Origin: Camarhynchus parvulus
Taxonomy: Eukaryota > Chordata > Aves > Passeriformes > Thraupidae
NCBI RefSeq assembly: GCF_901933205.1
Contig: NC_044590.1
Location: forward strand, 3,797,501-3,861,500
Length of the DNA stretch: 64,000 bases
Direction of reading: 5' to 3'
The notes beneath the pieces were generated by a model. The model did no database searches and was not told where the DNA came from. It saw only the letters and a program-made list of their open reading frames with translations. Numbering within the stretch: the first letter of the stretch is position 1; each line of letters begins with the position of its first letter. Position numbers and translations under genes: made by a program. Shown one piece after another: positions 50,448-62,757 of this stretch.

Positions 50448-52369
50448 CTTCCTGACAGAAGCATGAGTTCTACACCAAAATATGAGAAACACTTGAGACA
50501 CACATCCTTGCCTTCCTTAAGTCTCTATGAAAACAATCAGTAGTAGATCCTTTCTCTTCTCCTAATACTTGAGCAATATTAGGAAATATTTTGTGTACAC
50601 ATGCAACAATTGCCTGTTGTGGCTCTGCTACACTTATCCTATGTGTAGACAGGCATCAATTCACCTTAATTCAAGGAAAAACACAACTTATTTCTCACTC
50701 CTTTCACAGTAGTGGTGGTGATGTCCCCAGACTTGGGATTTTGATATTTTGCACAAGATCAGTTACCAGTGCAGTGTGCAAATCTGGGAATTAGAAACCA
50801 TCATCATCCTTTGCAGAATTAACACACTAAACATCTCACTATAAGGAAAGCAGCAGCAGTTAACACTTATCCTTAAATCTTCGCAGGAAAAGTTACTGTC
50901 TATAATTTCATATTTCTTGTAACCTCCAGGTAATGTAAAAAGGGTAAGTTTCCTTCTAGAATGTAGGTCTCTATTGTAAAGAAAAAAATTCAATGGCAAT
51001 TTTATGTAGAGTTTGAGAAAATGAAAACCAATTTGTTTTGAAGATCTCCAATCAGAAGTTTTAACTACTTTAAATGCACACCTCTCTTTCAAATTTGTAA
51101 TTGGGATGAGGTTCTGCGCTTTTTTTAATAACACACATTTTAATTGGTGCTTATTTCTTCTTCAAAGGCAAATGTGATGATACAGTTTCAGTTCCCATGT
51201 AGTTGAACAAAACAAAGGTAGGGCTTCTCTAAAGTTCTTCTAACACATAAAGGCACTCCCAGGTTGCTTATAAGAAAGTCTGGATAAAAGGATGCCTTTA
51301 CTTCAGCAGATTTGAGATCTAGCCCTAAATATCAGATCCACGCTGCTTTGGACTGTGCTGCATCAGAACAGTAAATTTGAAGCTGTACTGATGTCAATGA
51401 AAATTCTTCATTTTCCACAACTTAAAATGAGCCATTTCCAATGGACAGGAGCTCACTGGGACAATCACAGCTTGAATTGCATAGCTCTATTCATGCACCA
51501 TTCTGAAAGATTTCCTTGACCTTCCACAATTAAAAAGTTTCCACTTGCCATACATCACGTAGATGTTCTGCTTAGAAGGGTGATTTGAAGCATACTTGAC
51601 TCTTGCTGTATAAAATAAAAATAAAAAGTCCACCTAGAAATAACCCCATATCTAAATTTTATTGCAATCAGCCAGAAGACAATCAGACAAAAACCTATTT
51701 GTCTTTTCTACACTTCTAATCATAAAAACAACCTTCATTTGAGGCCTGTAATTAACCTTTTTCTATTATTGCAATTTGCTGAAAATCAGAAAAACTGAAA
51801 CATGAAACAGAGCTTAAAAATGTTCTTGCCTGTGTAAAAAGAAATGCATCATGCAGCATCAGACATTTCATTATAGCAATATTTTCCTTCTCTCTTTTTC
51901 TCTTTGGATCTTTGCCCTTCTGTAATTATGCAACATCAATTCCTCCTCAAACAAAAACCCAGATGTTTGCAGCCTCTGGGCTCAGACTGATCTGCTGCTA
52001 AAAGCACCAAGTCCAGCATTAGCTACTAATGGGTGTCCTCCTTCCATTAACCTGGGCACAGGTAGCAATCCCAAAAGGAGCTGCCAGCACTCAGCTTTGA
52101 GTTCTATTTTCTGGGAAGACAAACCATAAGACAGTGGTCAGGGTCTGGACACCTTCTCGAACATTAAATACACAAACAGAGAAGATTTAGGTGAGTTTTG
52201 TTTTGTTGCAAACCAATTCTGGAACAGCTAAAAGGCTGCTTCCATTAATTAATTAAATTATTACTATGAAAGCTAATTTATAAACCCTGTTTTTAATCAA
52301 AGGAGTGGTGAGGAGGGAGACCCAGAACATGGAGATTACACCCAGCCATTGTACACTAAAGCTGTTCTC
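50448..52369. other. Noncoding unique DNA
   Basis: No gene is supported. The minus-strand frame 50763-51134 (123 codons) is unrecognised. AT-rich, with no identified transposon. Confidence 0.5.
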
Positions 52370-52665
52370 CAGGGTTGTCCCAAAGACAGAATTCCACTTG
52401 TGTGTCCCCTGTGGGTGGGAGGGGGTCGGGGGGCTCTGCTGTTGACATCCTGCAGCAGAAACCTGAGGTGCAGCTGACCTTTGGTCCTTTTTCTCAGATA
52501 CGCTCATCTCACCTATTCTTGGAGGGTCTGAGCTGTCCGACCCTCCATCCTTCCCAGGGGAGCAGCCCCTGCAGGTGCATCCTCCAGGGAATCTGGCACC
52601 ACCCGGGCAAAGGGCACCAGATCTTTGTCAGGAAATAAAGGTTTGGGCTGGAGCCCAAACACCAC
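52370..52665. other. GC-rich structured block with G-quadruplex motif
   Basis: An isolated GC-rich island in AT-rich DNA, holding several structure-forming elements: a G-quadruplex motif on the + strand (52413-52433); perfect inverted repeat GGAGGGTC/GACCCTCC (52521-52528 and 52539-52546, 10-base loop); CAGGGG/CCCCTG (52555-52560 and 52566-52571); ATCTGG/CCAGAT near 52,591-52,622; and GTTTGGGCT/AGCCCAAAC (52641-52660, 2-base centre). An AATAAA at 52634-52639 sits just before the last palindrome. It could be the 3' half of an old LTR or a structured regulatory or RNA element; the family is not recognised. Minus-strand frames of 84-92 codons across it are not protein-like. Confidence 0.5.
52413..52433 (+). 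other. G-quadruplex motif
   Basis: Four G-runs with very short spacers: GGG (52413-52415), T, GGG (52417-52419), A, GGGGG (52421-52425), TC, GGGGGG (52428-52433). It fits the G3+N1-7 rule with loops of 1, 1 and 2 bases, a pattern known to fold stably in vitro. Confidence 0.85.
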
Positions 52666-55600
52666 ACAAGTATTAACTGACTGATCAGGCCTGGAGGAAC
52701 CCAGCCAACAAATCTCAAGCAGAAGCCAGACTCCTCCACCAAACCAGAACAAAGGAACTTCATTTTCCTTCAGTTCTCTCCCCATATTCATTAGAATGGA
52801 ATGTCATTTAAAAAGGGGAAATGACATTTCCACTATCCATTTTCTAGACCGTTCTGAAGTTGTGATGTATGAAATGCCACATTAATAACATAGCCTCTGC
52901 TAATGGCAGCTTTTAATGCTATTCCAAGAGGCTGTTCCTGCTGTACTGGCATCTATAAATACAAAGGAACGCCTCAGAAATAATAGAAATATAAGGAAAT
53001 ACTTACAATTAAATTGTAGTGGATCAAGATTAGACTAGTGCTTCTATTCCCTTTGGATACATTTGTAACATTTAATCTAATCATCATTCAGCAGTAGATA
53101 CAATTCCAGACTACATCAAAGCAGCTAAAATACTGCTTTGATGGTTTAATAGTAGCTGGCAGTGTAATGACAGGTGCCCAGAACCACAACCTAATTTGAA
53201 ACAAGCTGCAAGGGTGGTTGAAGACACAGCCCTGAGTTCTGTGAAGTGTATTTCTTTGAATAAAGTGAGAAATTCAGTAGAGATGGAGCACAGTAAATTT
53301 TGAGTGCTGTGCTTGCTGTACCTTCCTCCTTGGTGCTGCCTCAGGAACCTGCTGCAGTGAGTGCATTATTCAACAGCAGTGATGTTGCTGCTGCTTAAGA
53401 CTCTTTTTAGCACTCTTAGTACTCTTTTTGAGTTAATTTAAGAGGATGAACAAAAATGCTCATTGTAGGTGTTCTACAAAACATCACAATGTCTTTCATT
53501 GCCATGCCCTCATCCCCAGACTTCTGTTAGGAAACATCCCAAGCCCCCATTTTCCTGAGGATTCATGCAAATGCATTTTCAGCAGTTACTTCTTAGTCCT
53601 AGTTCCAAAGTAAGCCTGCTTTGGAAATTCTGCTCTAGCAAAACCTGTTACCTTAACTGCAAAATTGCCAAAACAGGAGACGATTAATTACACAAGCTAG
53701 AAGCTAAAACTGCAAGGTACAACAAAAATCACTCATCTACTTCAAAGTTTCACAGTAGATGAAGCTTTCAAAATATAATGGGTTTGTTATATGAGGAAAT
53801 ACCCGGGGTTTTTTGCACGCAGAAAGGGTATAAATAATTTCTAAGCTTAATCACAACAAAGAACCATTAGGTAGCAAAGGCATCACTCAAATATTCAGAG
53901 GGGCAGAATTTAACACTGTGCTATGCAAAGGAGGCTCTGAAGTCACCAGAGGTCTTTCATGATTCTTAGTGCAGCACTCAGAGCAGCTTGCTTTATTAAG
54001 AAAAGACAGTCCCCCTTCATTAATAGTAACAAAAATACTTACCTTTCAAAATATTATCTGTAAGTCTTTAAAAGACACCCGCTTTGAAATTCAGCAGGTT
54101 TCTTCAGGGAAATAGTGTAAAACAGAACAGATTAAAAGGCCCTTTCATGAAGCTATGAATTAGAGCTACTTGTTATCAAAATTCTCTGAGCATTCACGTA
54201 GCAGAGAAAGAAATGGCCAAGATTAATTGGTAGAGACAAAAACTGGGCTTAAAAACCCTGTAAGCTGAAGTGAATCAGGAAATCAATTTCATACATATGT
54301 TTTATGAAAACAACAGGAGCATATTTGTGGAAATAAACTGTAAAGAATACATTATCTTGGAAGGTTAGGTTTCTCAGCTGGACATTTTTTCTGGATGTAA
54401 TCATCAACTGTAAAAGGCATTTTTTAATAAAAATAAATGCCCAACAACACGTTGGTATTTACTGCAAGACAATTTACAAAGTCATGACACAGAAATAAAT
54501 CTTAAACTTCAGTTAAATGAATTGTCCCTTAAATTAATGTAAAAGTTAATGACTGAACAATCTCTGCCCTTTTGAAGTTCCCATATTCCTTCTATTTTGT
54601 GCAAATTGTGACAAAAGAGACAACTTGTGAGATCAAGGATCTTCACATTTTTACTGTATACCCTACTTCATAAGGTTTCTCCATCAGACATTTCTGTATT
54701 TTAACATTTAAAAGTTTCACCATGGAAGCCAAAACAATGCTGTTTCCCCCTATAGTTTGATTTTGCAATTGTGTGGTTTGACATTTCAGTGAAAAAATAT
54801 GGACTGATCAATATAATTATATACACTAGAGACAGTTCAGTGTGTTTTATCTTAAAACATTCTTTTGAAACTTATTTTGTCCTTCAAATTACTGCAAAGC
54901 ACATAAAACTTAAGTAAAGTATGCTAAAGGACTTTATTGCACTGTGCTATATAATACTAAAAAAGGGACTTATTTAAAACTCTTCAAAATCCCAGTGGAT
55001 GACAAAGTGCACACAACAGAGGAGGTGTTATGCTACGAATTACAAAACTTTCCAGCTAGGAGTTTGTGACTAATTAAGAAAGCTTTAGAAGTGTGGGAAG
55101 GCCAATAACACCACACAGGATGTTAAGGAATCAATATTTTCGTTAAGGGATCAAGCCTTTCTGTGCATATTTTCAGGTTGTTGGCAATTAATGATCTTGT
55201 TCTTGCAAGAAGCCTTCAGGATCACCTGGGAATGCTGATATTCAACTCCTGTTTTGGAGAAAACCGCCTGAACTTTCTAACCCATGACTGCACTGGGCTT
55301 TGGCTGATCCTCACCTCAAATTCCTTCTCACTGGCTATTTTTATTTTGGTTCTGATGAACTGGAAGACAGGAATAAATTGATGTATCCAGACAGTGAAAA
55401 AAAGGAATTTTAACTTAAAACTGAAAAACTCAACTACTAGAATCTAATCAAGAAGTTATCACATTTAGGAAAGTTTTAAAATTGGCAAGAATTTATAATC
55501 TATAGTCATAAAACGGATTATATATATAAAGTTACATCATGTTTTAAAAGAAGATTCAGGATTTTTCCCTAATCAAGTATGTTTGTTTGCCAGCAATGAA

Positions 55601-57683
55601 AACACTGAAGTTCTTGCCAGGAGAATTTCTGTTTGATTTCCCCCAGATGACAGAAGTCTGGATGTTGAGTGACTCTATGGCACCATTCTGTGCCACAAGA
55701 CAAACACTGTGGGGGTGTGAAACTGGGTGTTGACATTTCTGCTGGTTTTCTTTAACCCCAAACAAAAAGAAAAGATTTGACAACTGGAAATCTGGTGCCA
55801 CTAAAACTCAAGCGGTGCCACCCTCCCATAGCTGGTAACAACAATTATCCCAACACACCACTGGAATTCCTGCTCCAAAGGAACCCAATAATTTTGTAAT
55901 CCCAGCCACCGCCAGGAGTTCATCACACGCAACAGGGATCTTCAAACACAGGATAAACTTTCTTTCTGTTTTATGCTGCATCTTCAAAGACTGCCACCAC
56001 AGACCTGTGGAAACCTTGGGCTTCACTTAAACTCCTGAGAACAGGATAAATGCCCAAGCCACATTTTTGATCTTTTGAAGTGCTTTACTCACGAACACTC
56101 AGAACTCAGGGTGAATCACAGGGGTTCTGACAAGAACTGCAGAAGTTTAATTGTTACTTAAAATGACCAATTAAAATAAAGCCCTTTTTTTTCCTCCTAT
56201 GCAGACAGAATTAGAATTAATTCTGTCATGTGCCTTCGTCTTCAACCTGGGGACCATAACCCAGGTCCCAACCCCTTTTCTTCTGAGATAACTTCTAACA
56301 GAGAAGTTGCCCTAAAGTGAAGTAGTGTGCTCAGCTTTTTACACACGTGACAGGAAATTATGATACAAAATGCACAATCTCATTTTACTGACAGGCACTT
56401 AATGCCAATCTTACACTTCACAGAAAAGCACCCCAAAACAAACCCCAAGAACCTTGAACATTAGTTGTATATTCTTTGCTTATTTTTCAAGAACAATTAG
56501 CAGGTTACCCTTTGTTTTGATTTCTTTCTTGAAATCTAATTATTCCATATGTCCTTTCACATTTTGTCTGATTTGCAATTGTATTTCTCATTATCATTTG
56601 GTGAGGATATGCTGCTATTTCCTCTGGTTTCATTCTCTCTTTTATGTTTCACTTGTACAAAATTAATTACATTGTACCTTCAAGCATAATTTTAACAGTG
56701 TCTCCGTTGCACTGTGTCTGCCTTTAATTAATGCTCTTCTAATGTAGGTTTTAGACCCAAATGGTGCAATATTCTGAGCATCAAAGAAACAAAAGATCTA
56801 ACAAAGCTGAAATGAAAGAACCAGACAAAGCAGCAGACAATGTATTCTCATTTGAAAAATGTCACTTCAATTTTATTTTAGATAGTAGAACCAAAGAAGA
56901 TTGTTTCTACTTTTTCCACATTCATCACTAAACTTTGTGGTAAGGCTCCCTCTAATCTGTACTAAATCTGTAATTTATGAAATGAGATTAATTTCTCAAT
57001 TGTCTGCCTATCTGTTACAACTCTCTAATCCACATCTCTCTGGCAGGATTTATTTTTTTGTTTTAAAGATCCAGCAAGTCTTGGAGCTCCCCCACCAAAC
57101 AAAATATTCATGTGCTCTCTCCTCAAAAATTGAGGCAAATTGCACTCTAATTCTCTCTTGGCTGTCATTTCCAAAGGGCAATGGGAAAGGAATATTCCAT
57201 AGATTGGTCTTTATGCCCATTTTTCAGAAATGCAATGTTTGCTCACCATTGATCTAATACTTATCCAACCAGGAACCTGAGCTACCACAGACACTGAGGT
57301 AGTAATTGCAGTTATGCAGGGCTCTGGGTATTTTACACTCATTCTGATCTTTGGGTTTCAGGGACTTCAAAGCAAAGCCTTGGGTGTTTCCTTTTTCTAT
57401 TAGGCACAAAATAGATTTTACTGAGGTCAGGAGTTTTCTTATCACATTACATTTTCAAAGTTAATTTTCAATGTGTAGCAATTATGAGCAAAATGGAGCT
57501 TTTAAAACTTTCTTATCATAAAAGCCAATTTTTTAGCTTTATACAGCTATTTACTTAAGTGAACTGAGCTAAGTTTCAGGATCTGAAGTGCACTTTCAGT
57601 TAGATATTTAGATAAAAATGACAATGGAATGAACTAAAAGTTAATATCTTCCACAGTTGCAGAATCTATTGAGCAGCAATACT
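52666..57683. other. Noncoding unique DNA
   Basis: No gene is supported. About 52,850-53,110 is repeat-free, AT-rich and motif-dense and could be conserved noncoding DNA, which is an impression only. Frames at 55163-55381, 55556-55801 and 56901-57257 (118 codons) are unrecognised. No transposon was identified. Confidence 0.5.
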
Positions 57684-57720
57684 TGTGTGTGTATACATGT
57701 ATATATCTCTATATATATAT
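57684..57720 (+). repeat. (TG)n/(TA)n microsatellite
   Basis: A compound alternating purine-pyrimidine run: tgtgtgtgta, tacatgtatatat, ctc, then tatatatatat. Confidence 0.9.
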
Positions 57721-60700
57721 CACAGTGACTTTATTATGCACAAAGATGGTGCCTGGTTTTCAATAAGACCATTTTCTGGCCCATAATAAGCAGAATATTT
57801 GTGAAGGAGATCATTATAGGTAATTAAAGCATTAGGGATTTCGTTTTGTTAGATGGAGGCACTGAGATGTAAAACAAAAGTACATAACTCAATTTGGGGA
57901 TTTATGCCTGTGAGTTAAAGGGGTCAAGTTAAAATTCTTTTCAGTTGAAAAGGAAGGGGGGTTCTCTGAGGGTTATTGCAATGGGATGTATTTTTAATGG
58001 GGACAAAGCCTGTCCAGGGATTCACATGAATGGCTATCAAGGACTTTGATCAGCACTGCACCCACACATCAAAAGACATAACTAATTCCAAACCAGTTTT
58101 GTTCATTGTTTGATAAGCAATAGTTAGTTCAAATAAAGTTTGCATGCTTCTATCACCTGCCTACATTAATGTGAATTATGCAAAATTGACTTGAAATCTA
58201 TGTTTCTGGATTTTTGTTGATTTAATTTTTATGAAGAGAAGCAAGCTCTGAGGCACTGTACATAGAAAAGAATTAAATAAGCTTTGTAATAGAATAAGAG
58301 GCAAAAGAAACAAAACTAGGTGGGTCATATTTAGAGCTTAGCTAACTTGACAATGTCTTTAAGGTGAAGGAACAATAGAGTTAGTCAAAGTTCTCCCTTT
58401 CATGGTCTTATAATGTCAAGAGAACAGCATTTCAAAGCATGACATTACACGGGCTCATTCTTTTCAAGAACACAAAAACTTTGATTTCAGAAACAAATGA
58501 AAGAAAAAAGTGACTCTGAAACAAAGCACTCCCCACATGTATATTTTTAGTGCCACGTGTTCAGACTTAAGGGCCACATGGCCTCACATTACTTAATGCA
58601 GGAAAAAAGGCATTTCCAAACTACCTTTGAAATTTCAATTCTTAGACATTAAACTTGAAACTGGCCAGTAGGCAGAGGCCAGAGCCACATTTTGAAACAT
58701 TAAATAACTTTAAAAAAATCTTTTGTATTTCAATTTTACTTTTATCCCTGAATATTTTTCTTTGAAGATTTAACAATGGACCATCTTTTTTTTTCTCCTG
58801 CAGCTTCATTCTAAATCCTAAAGGGGCAGTTTCCATGCATTCAAAAATACAAAGTTCAAAACGTTCAGGGAAAATAAAGGTTGAATTTAAGTGGCTTGCA
58901 TACATCATAGATGTGGTTGAATGACACTCTTTTGCCTTTAACCTCTGCTAATATTTGTTCTAACAAAGGCAATAGTCATAAGTGTTTTATCACTGTGAAT
59001 CAGAATATATTGCTTTTGCCTCAATTTTCACATAAATGCATTTTGTGCCTCAATAACTTCTGCTGTTTGTGGGACAAGCATCAATAAATGCAAGAGGAAG
59101 AATGATGACTCCACCCCAGCTCCAGAGTGTTCACAGAACTTCCTGTCAAAGGAACTCCATAATCTTACAGTGTTTCATCAGAATGCTCCTCAATATTCAT
59201 TATTTTACCATTTAAAATTAATTTTATTTTTGATGATGCCTATAAGAAAGAAAATGTAAGGACATTTTGGAGATACAGGGACATGTGACAGCAGCAGCTG
59301 TGTGACATTATTCACTTCAGTAAATGAACCAGTGTGCACTCTTTGATGTGTCACCTTGACAAGGTCACTCTGAGCACCAAGGGACAGGTAGGCGCTTTAA
59401 GTACTTGCTGTAATTTTTGAGACTAAAAAGGACATTCTACAGCACCCTACTTCCTTTTATTTCTTGAGTCACTGAGTCTCATCAGCAATGCAACAAGGCA
59501 ACTGCCATCCCACATGAGAGAAGCCAGATTTAGGGGTCTAAAATACACCAATTCTAGCAAAAATCCCAATTCAGTCTTCATGGTCAAAGACGTCACAATA
59601 CTCCTCAGAACAAAATAACTACCACTGCCCAGTGATCTAAACATCATTAGTGATGCAGAATAGGAGTAATTTGTCACCCTTAGTAATTAAATTTAACCTA
59701 ATTTAACTTTAATCTAATTTAAACTATTCAAACACTTGAACCCCCCTTTTATCTGGCTTAAATTACATATTGGAAACTCAATTGTTTGGTGAATGAGTTG
59801 AGTTTGGTCAGTGTTCACTCGCTCCAAAGAGAGATGGAAATCTGCGGTCTATGAGCTGTGCTAAACAATCATTTATGGCTACGTGATATCTGTGTTAGCC
59901 AAAACATTAATGATTCTGTGATGCAAGACATTAATTACTTGTAGAAGTAATATAGAAGGTGCTCATTTGACTGCACTCATTCTCAGGTTTTCTTTTCAAC
60001 TTTTTCACAGAAGCACTGTGGGCAAGCTATAACCTCCTCCACTGAGCCTAATTTTATTCATACAGGTGTCTAATTCTAAAATAAGAAAATGAATATTTAA
60101 ATTCAGCATTAAATAATTTTAAAGTATTGAAAATGCCATAAATTTGAATCAAAATTTTCTATATAAAACATACCTGAAGAAAAACTATTTAAAAATTTGT
60201 GTTTAGTGGGCTTCTGAGAGAATTTAGTTGGCAGATGTCTGTATCCCAGAAATAAGGAGAGGTAAAAAAATAAATAAATCAGGTATAGGTCTCGAGATTT
60301 GGGGTCTTCTTCCACAAGTATTGTTATCTTATTATTTTACAGGTATTATAGTCTTATGGATCTGCCTTTTAGCTATTATTCTTTGAAAAAAAAAAAGTTT
60401 TCATTGAGGCCTGGCTCAGAAATCAGCTTTGTCTAGTGCAGAAATATTACCAAAGATTTCATTTAATCAGCACAGCATGAAAACACCTTCCTAGCCCTGC
60501 CAGAACCGGTGTGAGCTCTCCCCCCTGCAGCATCCAAGATCTCCATTCTGCTCTGGGCTGTCTCACCCGTGGCTGGCTGGAGCAGCTCTGCTCCCATGGA
60601 ATTCCAATGAAGCTGTTGGGTTTTCCACAGAGCAGCAGCACTGCTTTAGTTGCCATTGACTGAGAAGTGGCATGAGGTCACTGAAGGGAAAGTCAGAGGA

Positions 60701-62720
60701 TCTGGATGGCTCAGGTCATGTTTGAACATGGGCAGAAAAACAGAAGTCAGGGCTTAAGTGCATCCCTGTCCCTATTGATCTGCCTTACACGTGTGCATTT
60801 CAGCTCTGTGGAATAAAACACCAGAGAAATACTGAAAGAGCTTCAAAAATACACCACAGCAAAACACCAAAGCTTCAAAAAGAGTGGAGTAGCAGACTGG
60901 ATAGAACTGAACACCTTCAGCTCAACCAGAAAAAACGATGTTGAAGCTAAATCCAGTCTTTGTGGCTGCAGTTAACTGAACAACTGTGACTGTGCTTTGC
61001 ACCCAGCTAAAATAGGGTCTTAAACAACCCCTCAGCATGAATCACTTTCAGATAATTCAGAAAACTTACAGCACTTGGGAGTTAATTTCTAACTTTCTCA
61101 CATTTAGCACATGTACATAAGTTCTGGTATGCTTTGATCTTTTCCTTTACAAGAGAGAAGCTGATATTACTGCACCATTTCTAAAAGAAAAGTTAAAGGA
61201 AATTTAAGGCACCACTAAAACATGGATTTTTTTTTTATATTAAAAGAACTCAACTAGGATAAAACATCTCTTTGGCTCAAAATGGAACTGATCAATTGTT
61301 CAACAGTTGGAATTCATGCAGTCTTATTTAATGATGTGCTCTAATGGCAGCCTTTTATGCTCCATTTCCCAATGGCAATATACAATGACACAGAGGAAAA
61401 GCCATGTAATGTACTGCAACAATATCATGGATTGTTGCTGAGATTTAAGGGAAATAAAGTAGTGCTAAACTGTTAACACTCCTAAGGAAGCAGACTGATG
61501 GATGGATGGGCCGTGCAAACTAACCCTGAGTGGAAACAAGATCCATTCTTCTGTGCCTGCACAGAGACACACACTTCCATTGGAAAACCAATTAATTTCA
61601 GGCCCCATGGACTTGGTTTTCCAAGAAGACCTGGGTATTCCCATGTGTTTGTCTTCAACGTGTTCACTACTGTATACATGAATAAAATTCTGTTGCCACA
61701 TTTGGGTGTTCATCTAAAACTGCTAATTGCCATGAACATTCCAACGTGAGCATAGTATCAAAAGCCAGTTTATTACAAAAATACAAGACTGTGATACTTG
61801 TGGAGCATTTCCTGATGAGAGCTGAAATAAGTAACATTGCATTCCACTTCTGTTACTCTCTTTTAGTCAAGACATGTGAGCTCTTCAAATAAGAGATATA
61901 CAGAAAGATTTGGGCACTTCAAGTTCAGCATTTGCTTCTCAAACCTGTGTATAAAATCAAAACCCAAGCTGCTGATGTTAAGATCCCAGCAGGTTAAAGA
62001 ACTTAACAGAAGAAAGATCTTCGGTATAATCCTTTGAGATGGTGAAATGTAGGCTCACTTAGCACACAGCTCCAGTAAAACCCCCCTTGCTCACCCTGCA
62101 GAGGGTTCACACTCAAAGGTTTGCAGGTTCATCTGGGGAGAGCTACCAAGCAATCTGAAATTGTATTGCGATGACCAATGACAATATCACATGGATGATC
62201 TCAATTCCTTCTTCTTAAACCTGATGCTGTTATTAAAACGCATTCCCCCTTTGAAATGGCAATGGTACCTCATCCACTCCTCCTTGCACAACATTTTGAT
62301 CCCTTCATAGAAACCAGACATTTACTGCTGTGTGCTCAGAGGCCACACTTATTCTGACTCTGGAAAAAATGAGCTCTCTGCCATTGAAACAGTCCCCTCT
62401 GCAGAATGGTCTTGCAGTCCTTTTAGGGGCTGCTTTTCCTTTAGCCTCTCTCCTGTTTGCCACTGGCAGCTAAATAAAGTACATGAATTTTCATGTCCTG
62501 AATAAAGTAAAAACTCAACTTCTTATCTACCTCTTTGAAGTAATGAAAGGTGAGCACCTTTCTGAACCCTTGTGTAATACATGCATTTATTATGTGTACA
62601 GACTTAAAAGCACATCAATCTGTGCAGGTAAATGAACACCTCGCACAAGCAAAGAGCTTTCCCTATAAAACTGAAAAGTTAATCATCCCTTTGATAAATC
62701 AGTCATATCACATAAAGAAG
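57721..62720. other. Noncoding unique DNA
   Basis: No gene is supported. A pyrimidine run ending CTCCTGCAG (about 58785-58803) resembles a splice acceptor but has no partner. TAATTTAA-type repeats occur at 59683-59722. About 59,770-59,990 and 61,300-61,470 are repeat-free, motif-dense stretches that might be conserved elements. Open frames are under 90 codons. Confidence 0.5.
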
Positions 62721-62757
62721 TCTCACATTTTGTCTAGAAAATTCTCACATTTTGTCT
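62721..62757 (+). repeat. 15-bp tandem duplication
   Basis: TCTCACATTTTGTCT occurs at 62721-62735 and 62743-62757 (period 22), both copies perfect. Confidence 0.9.

Noticed and set aside
56370..56405. MIR-like SINE hint ('ctcattttactgacaggca')
   Set aside because: Similarity covers only a few bases and no tRNA-like head was found.
59905..59920. CR1 tail-like 'tgattctgtgat'
   Set aside because: No CR1 3' UTR sequence precedes it; a short chance match.
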